30,965 nucleotides of DNA, taken from NCBI GenBank assembly GCA_023442755.1, contig JAEZXS010000276.1, positions 1 through 30,965 of the forward strand, given 5' to 3'. The notes under the pieces are model-generated. The model had not been told where the DNA came from. It saw nothing but the letters and a program-made list of their open reading frames with translations, and made no database searches. The stretch is from Pseudomonadota bacterium (GTDB taxonomy: Bacteria; Desulfobacterota; Syntrophobacteria; Syntrophobacterales; Syntrophobacteraceae). Below, one piece after another: positions 7,140-14,883 of the stretch. The first letter of the stretch is position 1. Each line of letters begins with the position of its first letter. The position numbers and the translations under genes were made by a program.

Positions 7140-8207
7140 ATGAGGATCGCGGCGGCGATGAGCGGAGGCGTCGACAGCCTCCGGACGGCAATCCTTTTGC
7201 GGGAGCAGGGGCATGAGGTATTCGGAATCCACATGCGGTTCCTGCCCCGGGACGGGGATGGTCCGGCCTCCGAAGATGAGAGCCTCCTCTCCGAGCTTGC
7301 CGTCAGGTGCGAAATCCCGCTTTTTACCGTCGATCTTTGCCGCCAGTTCGATTCCTACGTGATTTCCCCCTTTGTCGAAGCCTACCTGCAGGGTTTGACG
7401 CCCAACCCGTGCATAACCTGCAATCCGAAAATGAAATTCGGCTTGCTCCTGGAAGCGGCCCTGGAGCGCGGGGCCGAACGCCTTGCAACCGGACATTATG
7501 CGCGGCTGACCGCTCCGGCGGAATCCGGTTCCGGCCGGTACCAGCTAAGGCGGGCCAAAGACCCCTCCAAGGACCAGTCCTACTTCCTCATGGGCTTGTC
7601 GCAGGTCCAGCTCGCCCGGGCCGTCTTCCCCCTCGGGGACTATACGAAAAAAGAAACCCTTGCCTGGGCGGAACGTACGGGCCTGGATACTCTCATCGCC
7701 CGAGACAGCCAGGAAATCTGCTTCATTCCTTCCGGTTCCTATTCGGATTTTATGCGGGAACGCTCCGGCGTGGAAGCCTCCGTTTCCACCGGTCCCATCC
7801 TGGACATGGAAGGCAACTATCTCGGCGAACACAAGGGGATCCAGTCTTACACGGTGGGGCAGCGACGTGGATTGGGGGTTGCGTCGACCGAACCCTGGTA
7901 TGTCGTCCGGATCGAGCCCGGGGAAAACATCGTCAGGGTGGGGCGCGCAAACGATCTGTTTTGCGAAACCTTTACCGTCACCGGTGTGAACTGGGTTTCG
8001 ATCGCATGCCCCGACGGCCCGATCTCTTGCGAAGTCCGCATCCGGAACCAGCACAGGCCCGCCCGCGCCGAAGTCACCCCGATCGGCGCCAAAGGCGCAT
8101 CCATCCGGCTCCTCGAACCCCAGAGAGCCGTCACTCCCGGCCAGGCTGCGGTCTTCTACCGCAACGACCTGCTTCTCGGCGGCGGAATCATCTCCAGACC
8201 CGCATAA
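7140..8207 (+). CDS. mnmA: tRNA-specific 2-thiouridylase MnmA
   Basis: MnmA adenylates and thiolates U34 of tRNA-Lys/Glu/Gln. The 355-residue product has the PP-loop SGGVDS at residues 8-13, TGHYARL (118-124), the catalytic cysteine Cys94 in NPCITCNPKMKF, and Cys194 in DSQEICFIPSG, followed by the C-terminal beta-barrel. The Escherichia coli enzyme has Asp99 where this protein has Cys91, so three cysteines (91, 94, 194) are available. Three-cysteine thiolases can bind a [4Fe-4S] cluster, which fits the ferredoxin gene 18 bases upstream with which it very likely forms an operon. No stop or frameshift is seen. It converges on the membrane methyltransferase gene. Confidence 0.96.
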   Translation: MRIAAAMSGGVDSLRTAILLREQGHEVFGIHMRFLPRDGDGPASEDESLLSELAVRCEIPLFTVDLCRQFDSYVISPFVEAYLQGLTPNPCITCNPKMKFGLLLEAALERGAERLATGHYARLTAPAESGSGRYQLRRAKDPSKDQSYFLMGLSQVQLARAVFPLGDYTKKETLAWAERTGLDTLIARDSQEICFIPSGSYSDFMRERSGVEASVSTGPILDMEGNYLGEHKGIQSYTVGQRRGLGVASTEPWYVVRIEPGENIVRVGRANDLFCETFTVTGVNWVSIACPDGPISCEVRIRNQHRPARAEVTPIGAKGASIRLLEPQRAVTPGQAAVFYRNDLLLGGGIISRPA

Positions 8208-8238
8208 GATCCCAAAAGATATCGTTTGGTGTTCGACT

Positions 8239-8856
8239 TCACGGAAGGCGAATCAGCGTGGGGAGGACGCCCACCGTATGCAGCCGCTCCACTATCTGCA
8301 GCAACGCATACACGAGTATGAAAATACCGGAATCCAGGAACGCCCTCTGGAAATGCTTCAGGGAAACCGTGTAGCTGACCGGTTGGCGATAGAGGGAAAA
8401 ACGGGGAAAAAACCGGGGGGTGACGGAAGCGTATGTTCGGAAATCCTCGCCGTGGTTTCTGGCAAGCTGCTCTTCCTCCTGTATGACCACGAAAGGATAG
8501 TAGAGCAGAAACGCCGCGCCGATCAAGGCGGTCAGCACCAGGCTTTCGGTGGCCAGGCCGATCCCTGCCGCGCCGATCAGGCTGAACAGGTAGAGAGGGT
8601 TTCTTACTACCGAATACGGCCCTTCGGTTATCAGCCGATCGCTTTTGTAGCCGGAGATGTATATGGACGCCCACAGCCTGCCAAGCATGCAGGTGCACAC
8701 CAGCATGAGTCCCGTGAACTCCATGAAAGAATCCATAAAACTGTTATCCTCCCACCGATCCTGGGACACCAGGATCAGAATGCAGAGTACGACGGCAAAG
8801 ATTCTGGAGAAAAGTATCCTTTTTCCAACTAAAAGCATGTTCAGTTTTTTCAGCAT
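8239..8856 (-). CDS. Isoprenylcysteine carboxyl methyltransferase-like membrane protein
   Basis: The 205-residue protein has about four or five hydrophobic segments (residues ~12-32, 42-62, 95-125, 165-190). It carries the family signature GPYSVVRNPLYLFSLIGAAG, then EEEQLARNHGEDFRTYASVTPRFFP split across the cytoplasmic C-terminal part, where ICMT/PEMT-family enzymes bind S-adenosylmethionine (RNPxY and E..L...FG..Y-like blocks). Bacterial members methylate lipids or small hydrophobic molecules; the substrate is not deducible. The start at 8856 is the first ATG after the AT-rich spacer; an alternative is Met8. It is monocistronic, facing mnmA at its 3' end with a 31-base gap. Confidence 0.82.
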   Translation of the reverse strand: MLKKLNMLLVGKRILFSRIFAVVLCILILVSQDRWEDNSFMDSFMEFTGLMLVCTCMLGRLWASIYISGYKSDRLITEGPYSVVRNPLYLFSLIGAAGIGLATESLVLTALIGAAFLLYYPFVVIQEEEQLARNHGEDFRTYASVTPRFFPRFSLYRQPVSYTVSLKHFQRAFLDSGIFILVYALLQIVERLHTVGVLPTLIRLP

Positions 8857-9126
8857 GTTGAGTCTTCCAAGCCGGTTTCGCGACAGGGCCGATCACCGAC
8901 GGTAGAATTGCGGAAATTGAATGGGGCCAAGGATAAAGCCTGCAATATCCGGCAGTCAAATGGAAAGCGGTCTCCCGACGAAATCTCCCGCGTCCCTCCC
9001 CATTGTCGGATTCTTCGGGCAGGGACTGGTCAGTTCGATCTGCAAACATTACTTTTTTTCTTTATCCATTTAGCGAATCGGTTGATTCGATGTGGCGGAG
9101 AACCGGCCGAAGCATAGGAGTGATCA

Positions 9127-9864
9127 ATGCCTCACAGAAAGCGTTCACAGGTTTCGAAGGGGCTTGGGGAAAGAGCTTTCCACCCGGGGGCTTTCGGAAT
9201 CCAGGGCGAAGGAAAGCCGAAGCTTGCGATTGTGCTCAAGTGCGATTCGGTCGGCAGCGTGGAGGCCATTTCCGGCGTGCTCGCGTCGCTGCATGTCCCC
9301 GAGGCCGAACTGAAGGTGATCCATTCGGGAGTGGGCGCCATCACCAAGCAGGATATCCTGATGGCCCTCACGGGAAGCCGGCTTGTGGTCGGATTCGATG
9401 TTTCGGTGGCCCCGAAACTGGAGAGCTGGATCAAGGAGCAGGGGGTTGAGGTAAGGCTCTATAACGTTATCTACCAGCTTGGAGAAGACCTTCGGGAAAT
9501 CGCCCGGAATCTTATTCCTCCGGAACCGGAGGAAATCGTTACGGGAAGATGCAAGGTGATTGCCATTTTCAAATCGAGCAAGGGCGTAGTGCTCGGCTGC
9601 GAGGTCCTGGACGGCTCTCTCCAGCTCGGGAAGAACTACCGGGTCCAGGCCGCGATGGGGCCCATCTACAGCGCGAAAATAGAATCGATGCAGGTGGAGA
9701 AAAAGCCTGTGAAGGAAGCCCGGCCCGGGCAGCAGGTCGGAGTGAAGGTGGACGGCTTCGGGGATGCCAAGGTGGGAGATTTCATCGAGTGCTACGAGAC
9801 CTCGACCCCCAGGAAGAAAACCTGGTCGCCCAAGGGCGCCATCGTCCACCTGGAATCATCGTAG
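9127..9864 (+). CDS. Stand-alone IF-2 domain III/IV protein lacking the GTPase
   Basis: The 245-residue product aligns by eye with only the last two domains of translation initiation factor IF-2. Residues 31-135 match domain III (KPKLAIVLKCDSVGSVEAI, IHSGVGAITKQDI, LYNVIYQLGEDL) and 137-222 match the C-terminal beta-barrel (GRCKVIAIFKSSKGVVLGC). The G domain is absent, and TAGGAGTG seven bases before the ATG plus a unique basic N-terminus (MPHRKRSQVSKGLG) argue for a genuine gene over a truncated infB. Residues used by IF-2 to hold formyl-Met-tRNA are not kept: the usual K-R-F/Y-K stretch is QVEKK (189-193), and the usual E-C-G is Q203-V204-G205. The role is unknown. Confidence 0.88.
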   Translation: MPHRKRSQVSKGLGERAFHPGAFGIQGEGKPKLAIVLKCDSVGSVEAISGVLASLHVPEAELKVIHSGVGAITKQDILMALTGSRLVVGFDVSVAPKLESWIKEQGVEVRLYNVIYQLGEDLREIARNLIPPEPEEIVTGRCKVIAIFKSSKGVVLGCEVLDGSLQLGKNYRVQAAMGPIYSAKIESMQVEKKPVKEARPGQQVGVKVDGFGDAKVGDFIECYETSTPRKKTWSPKGAIVHLESS

Positions 9865-9874
9865 TCTTTTTCCG

Positions 9875-9952
9875 ATGTGGGAGAGGCTTTCAGCCTCGAT
9901 GCTTCGATGAGCAGCCTGCAATGAAAATCGCGGCTGCAAGCCGCTCCCACAA
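9875..9952. repeat. REP-like head-to-head pair (copies 3a/3b)
   Basis: ATGTGGGAG with GAGGCT/AGCCTC (9875-9899) is followed 28 bases later by an inverted copy, GCGGCT/AGCCGC ending in TCCCACA (9928-9951). Such paired REPs resemble BIMEs. The pair sits between the converging ends of the IF-2-like gene and proC and could terminate or stabilise both transcripts. Confidence 0.8.
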
Positions 9953-10004
9953 ACAATCCGGTTTCGTACCGTTTCGATTTGAAAGCGCCCCGGGAGCGCT
10001 GCTT

Positions 10005-10820
10005 TCAGCTCTTCCCCAGTTCCTCCGAACGCTTCGTCGCGGCGGCGACAGCTTCGAAGATCGCTCCCCGGACAGCCTTGTTTTCCAGCATTCTCAAACC
10101 CGCAATCGTCGTTCCTCCCGGTGAGGTGATCATGTCTTTCAGCTCCGCCGGATGTTTTCCCGTCTTGTCGAGCATCGTCGATGTGCCAAGAAACGTCTGC
10201 ACCACCAGGGTGCGGGCAAGCGGCCGGGGCAGCCCCATGAGAACCCCCGCGTCGATCATCGCCTCGATCATGAGCAGAACGTAGGCGGGGGCGCTCCCGC
10301 TGAGCCCGGTGACGATATCCATCCATTTTTCTTCCACCTCGACCGCTTTTCCTACGGCCCGGAACATAGCGAGCCCCATTTCCATCTGCTCACTGGAAAC
10401 GGCTTTTCCCCGGGACAGGGCGGATGCGCCTTCCTGGACCAGGGCGGGCGTATTGGGCATGACGCGTATGACGGGCACGCCCGCCGGGAATTCGCCTTCG
10501 AGCCTGCCGAGCGGGACGCCGGCGACGATGGAAAGAACCAGCTTTTCGCGGGTGATATGCGTGCGGAGCTGGGAGAGGACGGGTGCGATCACCTGGGGTT
10601 TTACGGCCAGGAGAATTATCCGGCTGGAATCGGCCAGCGCGCCGAGACTTTCGCTCGATCGGATTCCGTACTCTTTGGTGAGATATTCGATGCGCGAGGC
10701 GCTCACGTCAAAGGCGGAGATCCTGTCCGCCGTGAAAAGCGAGGCCGCGAGAAGTCCGCGAATAAGCGCTTCCCCCATGTTCCCGCCGCCGACAAAACCG
10801 ATATTCTGATTCTCGAACAT
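10005..10820 (-). CDS. proC: Pyrroline-5-carboxylate reductase
   Basis: ProC reduces 1-pyrroline-5-carboxylate to proline with NAD(P)H, the last step of proline synthesis. The 271-residue product has the normal length. Its Rossmann motif is GFVGGGNMGEALI (residues ~8-20), followed by LAVKPQ (71-76), VIRVMPNTPALVQEG (~126-140) and the dimerisation/substrate block GLSGSAPAYV (~172-181) with DMITSPGGTTIAGL near the C-terminus. The start is supported by GAAAGGAAG just upstream. No other proline gene is nearby; it converges on the IF-2-like gene across a REP pair. Confidence 0.97.
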   Translation of the reverse strand: MFENQNIGFVGGGNMGEALIRGLLAASLFTADRISAFDVSASRIEYLTKEYGIRSSESLGALADSSRIILLAVKPQVIAPVLSQLRTHITREKLVLSIVAGVPLGRLEGEFPAGVPVIRVMPNTPALVQEGASALSRGKAVSSEQMEMGLAMFRAVGKAVEVEEKWMDIVTGLSGSAPAYVLLMIEAMIDAGVLMGLPRPLARTLVVQTFLGTSTMLDKTGKHPAELKDMITSPGGTTIAGLRMLENKAVRGAIFEAVAAATKRSEELGKS

Positions 10821-10868
10821 TTATGCTTCCTTTCACCCATCTCAAATAGAATCGGCCGGCCCTCTTCC

Positions 10869-10893
10869 CTGGGAGCGGCTTTCAGCCTCGTGC
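10869..10893 (+). repeat. REP-like palindrome copy 4 (degenerate)
   Basis: CTGGGAGCGGCTTTCAGCC retains the family pattern, but the right arm is AGCCTC, so the arms come from the GCGGCT and GAGGCT subtypes and no longer pair fully. It lies between the divergent proC and pfp genes. Confidence 0.65.
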
Positions 10894-11023
10894 ATTCAGC
10901 GCCGCCCGGTATAAACGAACCGGTATTCCCCGCGCAGAGGAAAGAACGTGCGCCAGGAAGTCGAAACCGGAAATTTCCTTCATTTTTCCGGCCCTTAGCG
11001 TCCACCGCTCTGATTTCCGCGCC

Positions 11024-11054
11024 TTTACAACTTATCTTTTATTTGTTGTATAAT
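11024..11054 (+). promoter_or_regulatory. pfp: Sigma-70-type promoter of pfp
   Basis: TTTACA (11024-11029) and a consensus TATAAT (11049-11054) are separated by 19 bases in a sharply AT-rich island, with transcription expected to start near 11061. The long spacer is slightly unfavourable. The leader of about 68 bases then carries a tandem duplication and the pfp ribosome-binding site. Confidence 0.6.
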
Positions 11055-11076
11055 CTTTTTTTTATGAAAACGCAGT

Positions 11077-11106
11077 AATATTGAAACCCGAAATATTGAA
11101 ACCCGA
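11077..11106 (+). repeat. Exact 15-bp tandem duplication in the pfp leader
   Basis: AATATTGAAACCCGA occurs at 11077-11091 and again, with no spacer, at 11092-11106. It ends five bases before the GAGGAGGG ribosome-binding site. Because 15 is divisible by three, it also extends the pfp frame upstream through a TTG codon, which makes a spurious longer ORF. Confidence 0.9.
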
Positions 11107-11128
11107 TCACGAGGAGGGAAAACCGGAT

Positions 11129-12925
11129 ATGGATCTTTTTTCCAGGGTCAGTCAGACAGCGGGAAAACATTCTCCTTTGGAAGAGGAGATTCGTAAGCTC
11201 CCTCTTCCGATCAGTTCGGTCTTCCTGGGCAAAGACGGCAACATCAAGCCTGTGGAATTCAAGGAAACCGAAATGACTCTCAAGAGCAAAGGGTATGAAA
11301 GGATTGCCCAGGTCTTCGCAAATACTATTGCTCAAAGCCGGAATATCGTTCTGGAAGGAGTTGCTTCCACCGGTTCGGCCCCGAAGGGGAAGCGTGTCGC
11401 CGTGCTCTTTTCGGGCGGGCCCGCGGCAGGAGGGCACAACGTGCTCGCCGGTATCTCCACGGCGCTGGGAAAAGACAATACGCTGTTCGGCATCAAACGA
11501 GGTCCGAAAGGGCTTATAAACGGGAATCTTTTTGAGGTGAAAGCCGAGGAGGTCCATTCGATTCTCAACCTTGGCGGGTTCGATTTCCTGGGGACCGACC
11601 GGACCAAGATCAAGACGAGCGAGCAGTTCCAGAAGGTGAAGGAAACCGTCGTAAACAACAGGCTCGACGGGCTAATCATCGTCGGGGGCGACGATTCTAA
11701 CACCAATGCCGCTTTTATTGCCGAATACCTCGCCAGGGAAGGGGTCGTGTGCAGCGTAGTCGGAATTCCCAAAACCATTGACGGGGATCTTGCCGCCGGA
11801 AAATACCTGCCGATATCGTTCGGGTTCGATACGGCCACGAAGATTTTTGCCGAACTCGTCGGCAACCTCAACCAGGACGCGGCATCGGCGGTGAAATACT
11901 ACCATTTCGTAAAGCTCATGGGGCGGACGGCAAGCAAGATCACCCTCGAAGTCGCACTCCAGACCAAGCCGACTATCACGCTGATCTCGGAAGAAATAGC
12001 CGAAAAAAACATGTCCCTGGACGACATCGTGGAATATATCATCCGCATCATCGCGGAACGCCGGATGAAGGGCATCAACCACGGCGTGGTGCTCGTTCCG
12101 GAAGGCTTGGTGGAATTTATCCCGGAGATGAAAAAGCTCATAGGTGAACTGAACAAGGTCCTGGCCGAATACGCACGGGACTTTTCCGACCTGCCGAGTC
12201 TCGAGAAGAAACGGGAATTCCTCTACCCGCTTCTTTCCGCACATTCCGCCCGACTCATGGCCTCGCTGCCCGACGACATCCAGGCCATGCTGATCCTCGA
12301 CCGCGACGACCATGGCAATGTGAAGGTTTCGCAGATCGAAACCGAAAAGCTGCTGATCGACAAAATCCGGTACCGGGTATCGGAGATGAAGCGGCACCCC
12401 GACAAGTTTTTCGGAAAGGGCGCCGGGAAGATTCCCGCAACGCCCGAGCAGATCGAGGATTTCAAGAAATCCACACTGTCCACTCAGTCGCATTTTCTGG
12501 GCTATGAAGGGCGCAGCGGAAAGCCGACCCTGTTCGATGCCGCCTTCACCTTCCTGCTCGGATTGACCGCCGGGTCGCTGGTGCTGTCGGGCAAGACCGG
12601 GTACATGGCCGCGGTGACCGATTTCGACAAGGGGGGCCGGGTGCTGGCTCTTCCTCTGACGGGCATGATTACGGCCGAACAGCGTAAAGGGAAAGAGGAG
12701 TTCGTAATCGAAAAATCGCTCGTCTCCCTCGATTCCCCGTCGTTCAAGCTCTTCGCCCGGAACCGCGACAAATGGGCCGGCGACGACATGTTCAGCAGTC
12801 CGGGCGCGATTCAGTATTGGGGGCCCACCAGCAGGCAGCTCCCCATAATCGTTGCCCTGGACCAGGAGCTGAGCGATTTCACCAATTTCGATCTCGGTCC
12901 GGAAAAGGAAATCAAGATCGAATAA
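11129..12925 (+). CDS. pfp: Diphosphate--fructose-6-phosphate 1-phosphotransferase, long form
   Basis: This enzyme interconverts fructose-6-phosphate and fructose-1,6-bisphosphate using pyrophosphate, reversibly linking glycolysis and gluconeogenesis. The start was set at ATG 11129 because GAGGAGGG (11111-11118) sits correctly before it; a TTG at 11081 would add 16 residues. The 598-residue product belongs to the long PFK clade. The phosphate-binding loop is SGGPAAGGHN (95-104), GGDDSN (186-191) has the second Asp that marks PPi instead of ATP use, and PKTIDGDL (214-221) carries the catalytic Asp. It has its own promoter and no operon partner. The reversible enzyme suits an anaerobe saving ATP (inference). 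Confidence 0.96.
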   Translation: MDLFSRVSQTAGKHSPLEEEIRKLPLPISSVFLGKDGNIKPVEFKETEMTLKSKGYERIAQVFANTIAQSRNIVLEGVASTGSAPKGKRVAVLFSGGPAAGGHNVLAGISTALGKDNTLFGIKRGPKGLINGNLFEVKAEEVHSILNLGGFDFLGTDRTKIKTSEQFQKVKETVVNNRLDGLIIVGGDDSNTNAAFIAEYLAREGVVCSVVGIPKTIDGDLAAGKYLPISFGFDTATKIFAELVGNLNQDAASAVKYYHFVKLMGRTASKITLEVALQTKPTITLISEEIAEKNMSLDDIVEYIIRIIAERRMKGINHGVVLVPEGLVEFIPEMKKLIGELNKVLAEYARDFSDLPSLEKKREFLYPLLSAHSARLMASLPDDIQAMLILDRDDHGNVKVSQIETEKLLIDKIRYRVSEMKRHPDKFFGKGAGKIPATPEQIEDFKKSTLSTQSHFLGYEGRSGKPTLFDAAFTFLLGLTAGSLVLSGKTGYMAAVTDFDKGGRVLALPLTGMITAEQRKGKEEFVIEKSLVSLDSPSFKLFARNRDKWAGDDMFSSPGAIQYWGPTSRQLPIIVALDQELSDFTNFDLGPEKEIKIE

Positions 12926-12956
12926 GCAAACCTGCGCGTTCCCTCCGGGTGGCGCC

Positions 12957-13024
12957 GATGGCGGGAGAGGCTTCAGCCTCGAATGATCGAAGGAAACATT
13001 GCGGCTGAAGCCTCTCCCATGTCG
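12957..13024. repeat. REP-like head-to-head pair (copies 5a/5b)
   Basis: GCGGGAGAGGCTTCAGCCTC (12961-12980) and the inverted GCGGCTGAAGCCTCTCCC (13001-13018) face each other 20 bases apart, 32 bases after the pfp stop. The two arms can pair over the whole unit as well as locally. It probably forms the 3' structure of the pfp mRNA. Confidence 0.8.
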
Positions 13025-13142
13025 TCCTTTCCCTTCGCGATCTTGCGGGAGCCGATGTCGACTCGCTCTTTTTCGCGTTCATGCCCTTTCTGCCCCGATT
13101 CATGCCTTCGGTACTTCCCATCCGGGAGAATCCGCTTTATAT

Positions 13143-13158
13143 TGGCACAATCCGGGCA
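13143..13158 (+). promoter_or_regulatory. Possible weak sigma-54 promoter before the redox genes
   Basis: TGGCACA-N4-GGGCA keeps the invariant GG and GC at the -24/-12 spacing with a perfect -24 half, but has GG where TT is usual before the -12 GC. It lies 119 bases upstream of the thioredoxin-fold gene. The rest of the 12926-13276 gap holds only the REP pair, and no gene is seen in it. Confidence 0.3.
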
Positions 13159-13276
13159 AATTATCCAATATACAGCTCTTTTTTAATACGCGGCTTTTCC
13201 CGAACGGCCCGACTCTTCATTCACTCATCCGGATCAGCGCTGCGCCCGGCAGGCTTTGTCCGGTTCGGAGGCAAAT

Positions 13277-13864
13277 ATGCAAAAACGGCTTTCCCTTTCC
13301 GCCCTGCTCTTGTTCCTGGCCTTCTGCCTCACGGGTATCCAACCCCAGCCGGCATTTTCGAGCGCAACCCCGGCCGAAGGCGGCATCTTCCCCGATCTCA
13401 TGCTTCCGCTTCCCAACAGGGTCGAGGAAAGAGAATACCTGGCGGTTGAGGAAGGACCTTTCCTCCTTTCGCAGATCAAGGCGGATGTAGTGGTGCTCGA
13501 GATCTTCAACATGTACTGCCCTCATTGCCAGAAAGACGCTCCGAACGTTAACGGACTCTACCAGGCTGTCCTGTCGCGGCCGGACCTCAAGTCCAAAATC
13601 AAAGTCATAGGGGTCGGCGCCGGCAATACGCCATTCGAGATCAATGCCTACAAAAACCTGTACCGGGTTCAGTTCCCGCTGCTGCCGGACGGGAACTACG
13701 CCGTGCACAAGGCTGTCGGTGAAGTCGGGACTCCTTATTATTTCGTGCTGCAGAAAAAGGCCGGCGGCTGGCAGGTGGTTTATTCCCGGGCGGGAAGCTT
13801 CGGAGACCCCTGGGCATTCCTCCAGACGATCGCTGCCAAAACGGGCATAGGCAAGAAGAAATAG
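13277..13864 (+). CDS. Exported thioredoxin-fold protein (CPHC)
   Basis: The ATG at 13277 is chosen over an upstream TTG because GGAGG lies just before it and a signal peptide then begins at Met1: MQKR, a hydrophobic stretch to ~residue 19, and a likely cleavage near AFSSA (26-30). The 195-residue protein has a TlpA/AhpC-like fold with the redox pair Cys81-Pro-His-Cys84 after LEIFNMY, and the cis-proline GTPYYFV block near residue 153. CPHC is the DsbA-type motif and suggests a fairly oxidising disulfide. It probably acts in the periplasm with the peroxiredoxin encoded 30 bases downstream. Confidence 0.85.
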   Translation: MQKRLSLSALLLFLAFCLTGIQPQPAFSSATPAEGGIFPDLMLPLPNRVEEREYLAVEEGPFLLSQIKADVVVLEIFNMYCPHCQKDAPNVNGLYQAVLSRPDLKSKIKVIGVGAGNTPFEINAYKNLYRVQFPLLPDGNYAVHKAVGEVGTPYYFVLQKKAGGWQVVYSRAGSFGDPWAFLQTIAAKTGIGKKK

Positions 13865-13894
13865 GCCAAACAGCAATCCGGTGAGAGGTGAAGC

Positions 13895-14491
13895 GTGAGA
13901 AATTGTATCGTGGTAAAAACAGCCTTGGTGATGCTCCTGGGACTGGCTTTGGCGGCCTCGGCTGCCGAGCTGCCGTTCGAAGGAAAGATCTTCCCGGTTG
14001 ACAAACTCCCGCCCGTGGACAGCGTGCCCGTGCTTAAAGTCGGCGATACGGCGCCCGATTTCACTCTGCCTTCCACCTCCGGGGAGAATGTTTCGCTCAG
14101 TTCCTTTGCCGGTAAGAAAAATGTCGTCCTGTCGTTCGTCCCCGCCGCATGGACGCCCGTCTGTTCGCATCAGTGGCCGGGGTATAACGTCGTAAAAAAC
14201 ATGTTCGAAGAAAATAACGCGGTTATTCTGGGTATCACCGTGGACAATGTCCCCACCCTGTATGCCTGGACGGAAGGAATGGGAGGGGTCTGGTTCCCGG
14301 TGCTCTCCGACTTCTGGCCGCACGGACAGACCGCCCAAAAATACGGCGTCCTGCGCTCTACCGGCGTGACCGAACGCGCACTGTTCGTCGTGGATAAGAA
14401 GGGCGTGATCCGGTATATCGACATCCACGACATAAACGAGCGGCCCGACTTAGAGGCGCTCGTGACGGAACTGCAAAAACTCAAGGATTGA
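13895..14491 (+). CDS. Exported peroxiredoxin (AhpC/TSA family), single-cysteine
   Basis: The 198-residue product starts at GTG 13895, preceded by GAGAGGTG. Residues 1-23 form a signal peptide (hydrophobic to ASAA), so the enzyme is expected in the periplasm. The peroxidatic site reads P83-A-A-W-T87-P-V-C90, the exact PxxxTxxC peroxiredoxin pattern, followed by VLSDFWPHG. The only other cysteine is in the signal peptide, so the mature enzyme is one-cysteine and needs an outside thiol. The CPHC protein encoded immediately upstream is the obvious partner (inference). Atypical or 2-Cys mechanisms are unlikely for lack of a resolving cysteine. Confidence 0.9.
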   Translation: MRNCIVVKTALVMLLGLALAASAAELPFEGKIFPVDKLPPVDSVPVLKVGDTAPDFTLPSTSGENVSLSSFAGKKNVVLSFVPAAWTPVCSHQWPGYNVVKNMFEENNAVILGITVDNVPTLYAWTEGMGGVWFPVLSDFWPHGQTAQKYGVLRSTGVTERALFVVDKKGVIRYIDIHDINERPDLEALVTELQKLKD

Positions 14492-14493
14492 CC

Positions 14494-14544
14494 CTTCCGG
14501 CCCGCGGAAGTGATGCCGAACCGGGGTGAAAACCCGGGTCCGGC
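14494..14544 (+). promoter_or_regulatory. Two tandem hairpins after the peroxiredoxin gene
   Basis: CTTCCG-GCCCG-CGGAAG (14494-14510) begins three bases after the stop. A second, longer hairpin, GCCGAACCGGGG with CCCGGGTCCGGC around loop 14527-14532, follows with two mismatches. Neither is followed by a T-run. They may form an imperfect terminator or a structured leader for the zinc-ribbon gene at 14625. Confidence 0.45.
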
Positions 14545-14624
14545 TGTTGAAATGCGCACCTGAATTTGACGTAAGAGATTTCAAGCATCAGTCCCGGCTT
14601 GCTGGGCGGGGAGAGGAGAGAACC

Positions 14625-14819
14625 ATGAGTACGCTGAGAAGTTGTCCCGGGTGGGAGCAGTTCAAGAATTTAACCTCCGTGGAATGCAAGTGTCCCGAGT
14701 GCGGGAAGGAAATCGAGATCTTCTCCGATGAATTCGAAAAGCCGCACACCTGTCCGGGATGCAAAAAGGCTATCGACTTCACGAAATGCAGCCTCGGAGG
14801 GACGACGATCAGGTCATAA
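14625..14819 (+). CDS. Small zinc-ribbon protein
   Basis: A 64-residue protein; the ATG at 14625 is fixed by GAGAGGAGAG directly upstream. It has seven cysteines, with two knuckles that form one zinc ribbon: Cys23-x2-Cys26 (CPEC) and Cys43-x2-Cys46 (CPGC), spaced 16 residues, plus Cys7, Cys21 and Cys55. There is no signal peptide and no catalytic domain. Proteins of this kind are common and uncharacterised; a metal-binding or protein-contact role is all that can be said. It lies between the exported peroxiredoxin and the DUF255 gene, 104 bases from the latter. Confidence 0.8.
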   Translation: MSTLRSCPGWEQFKNLTSVECKCPECGKEIEIFSDEFEKPHTCPGCKKAIDFTKCSLGGTTIRS

Positions 14820-14883
14820 AGCAGACGACCGGATATTCAACCTGTTTCATGTTCCCCTGCTTTCATCCTGAACGAATTTTCGA

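Noticed and set aside
9127..9864. Truncated infB pseudogene
   Set aside because: A good ribosome-binding site, a distinct N-terminus, no stop codons and no G-domain remnant upstream favour a real gene, though a search is needed to prove it.
11081..11128. TTG start for pfp adding 16 residues
   Set aside because: The GAGGAGGG ribosome-binding site lies between TTG and ATG and the added residues come from a tandem duplication, so ATG 11129 is preferred.
13217..14428. 403-codon minus-strand open frame over the redox genes
   Set aside because: Opposite strand of two motif-bearing exported proteins; no domain and no ribosome-binding site.
14494..14544. Riboswitch before the zinc-ribbon gene
   Set aside because: The hairpins do not match conserved cores I know for cobalamin, c-di-GMP or molybdenum-cofactor riboswitches.
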